Shown here: in pieces, positions 14,985-22,388 of the stretch
Position numbering within the stretch: position 1 is the stretch's first letter
How the letters are laid out: each line of letters opens with the position of its first letter
DNA from: a virus
Virus record (IMG/VR): IMGVR_UViG_3300037487_000895
Span: 1 to 27,362 of that record
Length of the DNA: 27,362 bases
Reading direction: 5' to 3' (one strand)
The notes under the pieces: model-generated
Told to the model about the DNA's origin: nothing
The model's input: only the letters and a program-made list of their open reading frames with translations
Database searches by the model: none
Translations under genes and position numbers: made by a program

Positions 14985-15928
14985 ATGGCAAATAGTGAGG
15001 AGTTTATGGTTGCTGTAAAAGCAGTAATCAATAAAGTTGATAATTCAATTCTTAAAAATAGAACAGAAACAATTAAACTAAAATTTTTAATAAATGAAGA
15101 TGCTATAAAAGAAGCCCAGAAAAGAATAGTAATAGCGGAAGCAAATTTAAATAAAATAAAACAAATGGGTGCTTTGGGTGTTATGTCTGGACGAACGCCT
15201 TTCGGGAGCGGAGATAAGGCACTAAAGGAATTAAATGCGGCAACCAATCAATATAATAGAGCAATGGTTCAAAAAGCGAAATTGACCGCTCAAGACATAG
15301 ACAATACCAACAAACAAACAAATGTCCACAAAACATTTGCTAGTGGTCTGCAAAGTTCTATCACCAGAATTGCTCAATATGCAATTGCTTCCGGTGTTCT
15401 GTATTCTGCTTTAGCTGAATTGAGAAAACAAATTCAATTTATTATTGATTTAAATAAAGAGATGACCAACATTCAAATTGTTGGTGGATATTCAAAAGAG
15501 CAAGTTCAACAAATGGCTAAGGGATATAATGAACTCGGCAGAGAAATGGGTGTTAGTACGTTAGCTATCGCTCGCGGAAGTTTAGAGTTTATTCGGCAGG
15601 GAAAGACCGCTGAAGAAACAGCAATATTAATCAAGAACTCAACAATGATGAGTAAGCTTGGTAATATGGAAGCCGCTCAATCTTCAGAAGCTTTAACAGC
15701 TATTATGAACGGTTATAATATGACTGTCGAAGAAACCGGAGATGTTGTGTCAAAGCTGGTTACGCTCGACAATAATTTTGCGAGTAGTGTAGAAGAGATA
15801 TCTACGGCTATGAGATATGCTTCTTCATCTTCGAAGCAAGTAGGAATCGATTTCGACCACCTTGCGGCGTACATTACGGTAATCTCGGCAAAAACTCGGC
15901 TCCCGGCTGAGTCTATAGGACAATCCTT
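14985..15928 (+). CDS. Tape measure protein, exon 1
   Basis: ATG 14985 has a strong ribosome binding site (AAAGGAGG). The exon encodes about 314 residues with helical coiled-coil segments and a region from about 105 onward typical of phage tape measure N-terminal domains (AIASGVLYSALAEL, KEMTNIQIVGGYS, AARG-like repeats, DFDHLAAYITVISAKTRLPAESIGQS). The homologous reading continues only at 17453, and in between lie an in-frame TAA (15939-15941) and an intron with its own ORF. I place the splice site after T15928. The tape measure fixes tail length and passes through the tail tube during DNA ejection. Without splicing only a 318-residue truncated protein could be made. Confidence 0.8.
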
Positions 15929-17452
15929 CCCCCTTCAATAAAGGGCAGAGGCAATTGGGAATAAAACATAATCCCAATATGAAAATTTTCTTTAATGATT
16001 TTATTTCTTATCCCATGAGAAATAAATGTTCCGAAGAGCCTGTGGTGGGCAAACGGAGTAGAAGGTATGTGATTATAAAACATAAAAAGGAGAAATAAGA
16101 TTGAAGAAATTCAATAGAAAATGCAAAGAATGTAATAAAAGTTTTATAGCAATGAATGTTCAAAAAGTTTTTTGTTCAAATGCTTGTAGGGTCAGGAATT
16201 CAAAGAAAAACAACCTGAAAGACCATAATCATATTTGCGAACAATGCGGAATTTCTTTTGTTAATCAAATTAAAAAAACTAGATTTTGCTCCCATATCTG
16301 TACAGGAGTTTACAAAAACAGTAAGGGAACTGGGAAATATTTTAACTGTAAGGAATGCAATAAAAAATTCAAACAGAAACATGGTAGACATTTTTTCTGT
16401 TCTAATAGATGCAAATCCTTATTTGGGATAAAAAACACGGAAAAAGTTACTGTCGCTTGTTCGAATTGCGGTTGCGATATAATAAGAGACATATATGATG
16501 CAAGAAAAGATAAGAACTTTTTCTGCACTCGAAAATGCGAATCAACATTCAGGGAAAATAAATCTAATCAACTTAGAATCTGTGAATTTTGTAAAAAAGA
16601 ATTTAAATGTAAAAAACATGACAAACTTAGATTCTGTTCGATGAGTTGTCAATCTGAATGGCAAAAATTAACTGGCTTTGGTAAAAACCATCCTTCATAT
16701 AAACACGAAATAACGGATAAAATTAGAATCAAGAAATGTGAATGTTGTGGGAAGGATATGATTGGAACACCAAGAAGATTTGAAACAAATAGATATTGCT
16801 CATATTCTTGTAAAACAAAGTCTAATCCGAGAACAATGAGTTTTCCACACTTAGAAGTCATAAGAATATTAAAAGAACTCAACGTAAAACAGGAATCGGA
16901 AGTAGAGTTAGAAAGATATTCGATTGATTGTCAAATAACCAACTCCAATTTGATGATAGAAGTTATGGGGGGTTTTTGGCATTGCGATAATAGATTATAT
17001 GATTCTCCAGTGAGTGATATACAAACAAAGTCAATTAAAAGAGATGCGAAAAAGAAAGAAAGAATATTATCAAATGGATTTATTCCAATATACATTTGGG
17101 AGAAAGATATAGTTGAAAACTACGATGTTTGTAAGAAACTAATATCTTATTTTATTGAGAGAAATGGGAAGCTCAATAATTATAATTCAATGAATTATGA
17201 ATTGATAAATGGAAAATTAAAATTAAGAAATAAAATTTTAGTTCCATTTTTTGAAAAACAAAAATAATCACACACCACTATTAACGACTGAACAAGAAAA
17301 TTCCATTGTTAAATGGAAATGCAACAGTCTGAACTGCGACTATAAAACCAATGAACGAGAAATCGCAGAGAATAGGTCAAGTGTTAAGACACTTTAAAGA
17401 AGCACCTATTCCGCTACTTAAAATAAAAAGTAGTCATAAAAGTAACAGAATG
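15929..17452 (+). mobile_element. Group I intron in tape measure gene
   Basis: Boundaries of 1524 bp are inferred. Exon 1 ends in U (15928), the intron would end in G (17452), and joining gives an open 1266-codon frame with the expected ESIGQS-LKTI context. A possible P1 pairs CCTT (15925-15928) with GAGG (15948-15951), with an extension CCCTT/AAGGG (15931-15935/15941-15945). Further stems are ATTGGGA/TCCCAAT (15954/15972), TTCCATT/AATGGAA (17301/17312), GAATAGGT/ACCTATTC (17370/17404) with an inner AAGTGT/ACACTT, and CTACTT/AAGTAG (17414/17428). GACTA 17338-17342 and TAGTC 17431-17435 could form P7. A full core was not folded. It encodes a homing endonuclease. Confidence 0.75.
16101..17267 (+). 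CDS. Intron-encoded EDxHD homing endonuclease with six zinc knuckles
   Basis: This 388-residue protein starts at TTG 16101, eight bases after AAAAAGGAG. Residues 8-237 hold six CxxC...CxxxC units (starting at Cys8, 47, 83, 120, 161 and 213), a DNA-recognition array. Residues 245-340 match the Vsr-like EDxHD nuclease family: Glu252 (HLEV), Asp276 (SIDCQ), His294 (GFWH) and Asp315 (KRDAKKK), then a final strand PIYIWEKD. EDxHD enzymes such as I-Bth0305I, encoded in a phage recA intron, cleave intron-less alleles to spread the intron. Here the target would be the uninterrupted tape measure gene. All key residues are present, so the enzyme is probably active. Confidence 0.85.
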   Translation: MKKFNRKCKECNKSFIAMNVQKVFCSNACRVRNSKKNNLKDHNHICEQCGISFVNQIKKTRFCSHICTGVYKNSKGTGKYFNCKECNKKFKQKHGRHFFCSNRCKSLFGIKNTEKVTVACSNCGCDIIRDIYDARKDKNFFCTRKCESTFRENKSNQLRICEFCKKEFKCKKHDKLRFCSMSCQSEWQKLTGFGKNHPSYKHEITDKIRIKKCECCGKDMIGTPRRFETNRYCSYSCKTKSNPRTMSFPHLEVIRILKELNVKQESEVELERYSIDCQITNSNLMIEVMGGFWHCDNRLYDSPVSDIQTKSIKRDAKKKERILSNGFIPIYIWEKDIVENYDVCKKLISYFIERNGKLNNYNSMNYELINGKLKLRNKILVPFFEKQK

Positions 17453-20309
17453 AAAAACTATAGAAATGAGAATGGTTGCCATCAAAAATATGAAGGCTTT
17501 CGATGAAGAGGGTGAAGCAATTAACAAAGTTGAAGCATCTTTGCAAGGTGTCGGAATATCACTAAGAGATTCCAATGGCGGCTTTAGAGATATGCAAGAT
17601 GTTATTGGAGAAGTAACGAAAAATTGGAGTTCTTTCAGTAGAGAAAATCAAATTTTTATCGCGCAACAATTGGGAGGAGTAAGGCAAGCCGACAAGGTAC
17701 TCGCGTTACTGGGTTCCCAACTTGAAATTGAAAAAGCATTAAGAGTAGAAAAAGAATCCGCCGGACTCGCAGAAGAACGATATAAAATATACCTAGAAAG
17801 TATTGAAGCGGCACAAGGAAGATTTGTGGCAACATGGGAAGAACTTGCTCAAAGCGGAGCTACTTCTGATATAGTCATCGGGTTTTATGATTTATTGACA
17901 ACAATTTTAGAAGTGGTAAATGCCATTGGAGGATTGAAAGCAGTTCTTATTTTAGCTACAACTGCTTTTGTTGTTTTTAATTCTGCTACAATAGGCTCTG
18001 GAATTGCTGGATTTCTTTCTCTTGTTCAAACTATAGCTACAATATATATTCCTGTTTTGATATCAGAATTGAATGGTGCAACAATAAGTCAATGGTTATT
18101 AAATGCGGCAATGGCGGCCAATCCAGCCACAATAGTCGTTAGCGCATTGGCTTTACTTGCTGGAACGCTTGCTATAGTCGCAATCAATAGTGAATCAGCA
18201 AGCGAAAAAATGGAAAGATTAAATGCCGTTATTTCAGACTACACAAAAGAATTAGATGATTTAAATTCGAAAAAGAAATCGATTGAAGACCTGAAAAAAG
18301 AATATGATGACTTAAATAAAATAACGGGAAAAACAACTCAACAAACAGAAGATTTTACAAAAGTTCAAAATGACTTAAAGGCTCTTGTTCCGTCAATATC
18401 AGGAGATTTTGACGATTATGGAAATTTTCTCTTTACTGCCAAAACCAATATGGAGAATTTGACTTCAGCAACACAAAGTCAGATTGACGCATTGAAAGCA
18501 TTGGACGCAGAAAAGGCTAAGGGGGCGGCAACAGATTTAGCGAAGTCTCTTTTGGAGCAACAGATAGAATCTACAAAGCCTCAAGGAGCATTGAAGGGAC
18601 AAGAAGAATTGAATATTCCTGCTTGGTTAAAACCAAGCACTCCAATTGGAGGAATGGAAAAAGAAAAAGAAGCATTAAGAAACGAAATGAACTTGGAATT
18701 GGCACAAGCTAACGCTGATTGGGTAAATCAATTAGAATCAATGAAGACTACGTTTAGCAATTGGGGAAAAATTGGTGCGAAAGAGGCGCAATTAAACTTC
18801 ATTAAAGAATTAAATATGTCTGAGGCGGGAAGAAAATTAGTAAAAGATGTGTTTGAACCAATGCTCAATAATGTTCAAGAAAAACTAAACGAGAATCCAT
18901 TAGCGATACCACCTCTCGATACCTCCAAGGTCGTATCCGAAGAATCAAAAGCGGCTTTTGACGAAATCTTAAAAGATACAATTAACATGCTCAAGCAGAT
19001 TGCAAATGCCAAGAAAGATGCTTTGCAACTGGAATTGAAAAATCTAAATGAATTAAACGAAAAACAAAAGGATTATTATAGATTCCAGCTTGACAAAATT
19101 AAAAACGTAAACGAAGAAAAGAAGATAGCTATTGAAAGAGAGATAGATGCTCAAAACGAACTCTATGATTCACAGAAAAGAGCCATAGAAGAACAATTAA
19201 GTGCTTATGAAAAAATAATCGATAGCCAACAAGAAAGTCTTCGTTTAAAAAAAGAAGAAACAAATTACAACAACACAAAAGCAGAAAAAGAAAAGAAACT
19301 AGCCGACTTATTAACTCAAATAGAAATATTGAAATTAGACAATAGTTCAGAAGCAATAGCGAAAAGACTCCAACTTGAAGAACAAGCCGCACAATTAGTG
19401 GGGGAAATGGGAGAAGATGCGGCTGATAGAGAATATGAACTTCAACAACAAGCCTTAGAAGCGGAAAAACAAAGAGTTAAAGAAGAGGCGGAATTAAGAT
19501 TACGAGAAATTGAAGAAAATCAAAGACAGTATGAATTAGGCGCAAAACTCAGGGAACAAGAAATTGAGGATGAAAATAGAGCCGCAGAACGAAGATACGA
19601 GATAATTATCACAGGATTAGACGGGGAATATAATTCCAAGAAATTGAGTCTCGAAAACCAAATATCCCAAATAGATACTTATCTAAGTCAAGAAGGTTTA
19701 ATAAGAAAAGAAGCGTTAGATAGAATGAAAGCAGACAATACTTCTTTATATGAAGAATTATTAGCGTGGAACAAACTATATGGAACGGGAATAGATGAAG
19801 ACATTATAAATCGATGGGATTTGGCAAAACAAGCTTTGGAGGAATACAAAAACAAGTTAAGTGAGGTTGCCAATGTCCTAAATGACATGGGAGATGTTCC
19901 TGGTACTGGTGAGGGTGGCGATTCTCGTCTGATTATTCCAGGAGACGACCCAGGAACAGTAACACACCCTCGTCATAGCGGAGTTAAAACTGGTTTTGTT
20001 GGAGGAGTTTCAAAATTAAAATCCAATGAAGAGTTTGCGAAACTATTAAAAGGAGAATTGGTTTTAACAGAAGAACAAATGAATAAATTCATGATAGGTA
20101 CTCTCCCCTCTTTAATGGGAGCACCCTCGTTTTCATCTAATGCTTCTGGTGGAAATATTTCTGTTAATATGCCGATAAATGTTTCAGGAAACCTAGACTC
20201 AAGTGTTATACCAGATATAAAAAAGATAAGTGAAAGAGTTATGGCAGAAATAAATTCGGCTATGATACAGAGGGGATTCAATAGACGAGCCGATGCATTT
20301 TCAATTTAA
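17453..20309 (+). CDS. Tape measure protein, exon 2
   Basis: Exon 2 begins at 17453 (third base of the split Leu codon); the ATG at 17466 is internal and lacks a ribosome binding site. It continues the conserved N-terminal domain (NKVEASLQGVGISLRDSNG, FIAQQLGGVRQADKVLALLG), then hydrophobic membrane-like helices (about 17880-18190), then a long coiled coil (about 18200-19880). The Gly/Pro-rich end includes RHSGVKTGFVGG and LLKGELVLTEEQMNKFM, a motif common at tape measure C-termini. Spliced length is 1266 residues. At roughly 1.5 angstrom per residue this implies a tail near 190 nm. Stop TAA 20309; the next gene follows closely. Confidence 0.85.
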
Positions 20310-20330
20310 AAACAATAGAGGAGAAATTGA

Positions 20331-20711
20331 ATGAAGTTGAAATTAGGAACTATTATTAATTCCAAGGAAGCATTTCAAGAATTGCTAAAAGAAAAACTTC
20401 CAATAAGAAAAGCTTTCAAAATTAAAGAGGTTCTAAAACTGATTGAACCCAAATTTGAAATGTATGAGGATTTACGTTCAAAATTGATTATGGAAAAGTA
20501 CGGAGAACAAGAAGGAGAAACCGGAAATTGGAAGGTAAGAGATTCTATGTCTAAGAAATTCTTTCTCGAACTTCAAGAACTACAGTCTGAAGATATAGAG
20601 CTAGATACCGTAAAAATAAAACTACCGGATGATGACAGCATAAAGATTACCTCGGCCAATATGTATCTTCTTGAATGGATAATTGATTTTGAAGAAGGGA
20701 AGCAAGAATAG
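20331..20711 (+). CDS. Hypothetical tail-associated protein, 126 aa
   Basis: ATG 20331 has AGAGGAGA upstream. The helical, charged protein begins MKLKLGTIINSKEAFQELLKEKLP, and includes a segment YEDLRSKLIMEKYGE and a later DTVKIKLPDDDSIKI strand. I recall this overall pattern (short N-terminal KLGTI strand, LP-helix, R..L...YGE) from small phage proteins but cannot assign a function. Its position between tape measure and Dit genes suggests a tail or tail-assembly role. A hairpin lies downstream. Confidence 0.65.
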   Translation: MKLKLGTIINSKEAFQELLKEKLPIRKAFKIKEVLKLIEPKFEMYEDLRSKLIMEKYGEQEGETGNWKVRDSMSKKFFLELQELQSEDIELDTVKIKLPDDDSIKITSANMYLLEWIIDFEEGKQE

Positions 20712-20761
20712 GTATATAATGTAGCATAAAAATATTGTGAATACTAATAATAATTAAATAA

Positions 20762-20799
20762 AATAACACCCTTACATCTTTATATGTAGGGGTGTTATT
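20762..20799. repeat. 16-bp stem-loop before Dit gene
   Basis: AATAACACCCTTACAT (20762-20777) pairs with 20784-20799 around a six-base loop, with one G-U pair. TTC then AAAAGGAGG follow, so there is no U-tract, and the Dit ribosome binding site starts about three bases later. It could shield that site or mark a processing point. Confidence 0.65.
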
Positions 20800-20818
20800 C
20801 AAAAGGAGGTAAAGTGAT

Positions 20819-21619
20819 ATGGCATTCTTTGGCCGAAGTTTTGTTTATGGCGGGGTCGTATCGGATTATTACGGCCTATCAATCGGGGAGCTCGATGCCT
20901 CCGGCGCAAATGAATCTATGGGCAGTTCCGGTATGGAAATCAAAGAACAGAAAATTTTTAGACGACCCACTCCCTTTTTCTTAGGAGCTACGCCCTCCCC
21001 CAAGCTGTCCTTCAGCATGTCAGCCTTTTCCGAGGACGAAATTACGGCGGATTTTTTTGCATTGATTCAAAAAATTTTCTTTTCAAGTAGGACATATAAG
21101 AAGTTACAAATTTTACAAGACGACGTTGCAGAAATTTACTTTGATTGCATTTTGAATGACCCTAAAATTATCAGGGTTGGAAATTTACTCAGGGGGATAT
21201 CTTTTACGGTTAATTGTTCGAGTCCTTTTGCATTCAACTTTCCTAAAACAACAACATATACATATACAACTCCAGTTGTTAATAATACCGTAGTCTTTAA
21301 CAATTCCTCGGATGACAATGACTCGTATTTATATCCATCAAATATAATCACGATGAACTCATTTGGGGGGAATATGAGCATAACAAATTTGTCTGATAGT
21401 AATAGAGTTTTTCAATTTACTGGATTGAGTGCCAACGAGGTCATTACAATAGACAACAGCTTACAAACTTTGACATCGTCAACTGGATTAAAAAGATTAT
21501 CTACGTTCAACAATCATTATTTGAGGCTGATTCCGGGGTTAAATAGTTTAAGAATTCAAGGTTCTGTCGCTTCGGTAACTATGACTTGTCAATTTGTAAG
21601 TCGAAAGATATCTGGGTAA
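20819..21619 (+). CDS. Distal tail protein (Dit-like)
   Basis: This 266-residue protein lies directly downstream of the tape measure cluster and before the tail-tip hub, the standard Dit position. The N-terminus has the S-F-V-Y-G-G...Y-Y-G-L-S-I pattern and an early R-x-P-x-F strand typical of the siphovirus tail (Dit) N-terminal domain. The second half is a beta-rich, Asn/Thr/Ser-rich galectin-like region. Dit forms the ring joining tail tube to tip. ATG 20819 has AAAGGAGGT upstream. The stop (21617-21619) is followed after four bases by an inserted GIY-YIG gene. Confidence 0.75.
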   Translation: MAFFGRSFVYGGVVSDYYGLSIGELDASGANESMGSSGMEIKEQKIFRRPTPFFLGATPSPKLSFSMSAFSEDEITADFFALIQKIFFSSRTYKKLQILQDDVAEIYFDCILNDPKIIRVGNLLRGISFTVNCSSPFAFNFPKTTTYTYTTPVVNNTVVFNNSSDDNDSYLYPSNIITMNSFGGNMSITNLSDSNRVFQFTGLSANEVITIDNSLQTLTSSTGLKRLSTFNNHYLRLIPGLNSLRIQGSVASVTMTCQFVSRKISG

Positions 21620-21623
21620 TGAT

Positions 21624-22388
21624 ATGAATCAATCTGGTATTTACTCTATTGAAAATAAAATAAATAAAAATAAATACATTGGAAAATCCATAGAACCGAA
21701 CAATAGGTGGTATAAGCATATATCAAAACTAAGAAATAATAATCATGAAAATCAATATCTCCAAAATGCCTGGAATAAATATGGAGAGGAAAACTTTAAA
21801 TTTTGCATAATAGAAGAATGTGAAAAATTATATTTATCTGAAAGAGAAATATATTATATAAAAAAACTAAATACGAAAAGACCCAATGGATATAATTTGA
21901 CCGATGGAGGAGATGGATTATTAGGGAGAAAGGTTTCTAAAAAGACAAGGGAAAAAATGAGCAAAAAAAGAAAAATTAGACTTTCTAATCCGAAAAATCA
22001 TCCTATGTATGGAAAAAAACATTCGGAAAAGGCAAAGAAAAAGATGTCCTTATCTCATAAAAATATATCAATAGCAACAAGAAAAAAAATGTCAAATAGC
22101 GCAAAGGGAAACTCTTCCCACTTGGGATATCCCCGCTCTGAAGAAACAAAGAACGGATTAAGACAAAAAGCAATTGGTTCAAAGCATAAAAATGCAACAA
22201 GTATTTTTTCTGGAGTTGCATGGGATTCTTTTAATAAAAGGTGGATAGTCTCCATATGGAATAAAAAAAAAGAGCATATAGGAAGATTTGAAGATGAGAA
22301 AATTGCATCTTTCGCTTATGATGATAGATGCTTTGAAATATATGGAGATTTATCTAAATTAAATTTTCCTGAAAGGATGGCTGAATGA
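21624..22388 (+). CDS. GIY-YIG homing endonuclease with NUMOD3 and AP2-like domains
   Basis: This 254-residue protein has G5-I-Y, K-Y-I-G, Arg28 (NNRWYKH), Glu in SEREIYYIKKL and GYNLTDGGDG, all parts of a GIY-YIG active site. NUMOD3-like Lys/Ser-rich repeats (SKKTREKMS, SEKAKKKMS, ATRKKMS, SEETKNGLR) follow. A C-terminal AP2-like domain has GVAWDSFNKRW, HIGRFEDEKIASFAYD and LNFPER. It shares architecture with the genes at 12975 and 25482 but has diverged in sequence. No ribosome binding site precedes ATG 21624, so expression is probably low and coupled to the Dit gene. Its TGA overlaps the tail-hub ATG. Confidence 0.9.
   Translation: MNQSGIYSIENKINKNKYIGKSIEPNNRWYKHISKLRNNNHENQYLQNAWNKYGEENFKFCIIEECEKLYLSEREIYYIKKLNTKRPNGYNLTDGGDGLLGRKVSKKTREKMSKKRKIRLSNPKNHPMYGKKHSEKAKKKMSLSHKNISIATRKKMSNSAKGNSSHLGYPRSEETKNGLRQKAIGSKHKNATSIFSGVAWDSFNKRWIVSIWNKKKEHIGRFEDEKIASFAYDDRCFEIYGDLSKLNFPERMAE
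22372..22387 (+). promoter_or_regulatory. Ribosome binding site embedded in second GIY-YIG gene
   Basis: AAAGGA (22372-22377) lies within the last codons (Pro-Glu-Arg-Met) of the endonuclease, seven bases before ATG 22385 of the tail hub gene. This is the same arrangement as at 13900. Confidence 0.65.

Noticed and set aside
17466-17468. ATG 17466 as the true start of a separate second tape measure gene
   Set aside because: No ribosome binding site precedes it, and the sequence directly continues the conserved domain broken at 15928 in the same phase.
20715-20720. TATAAT as a -10 promoter element upstream of Dit
   Set aside because: No convincing -35 element at 16-18 bases; AT-rich spacer makes the hexamer likely by chance.
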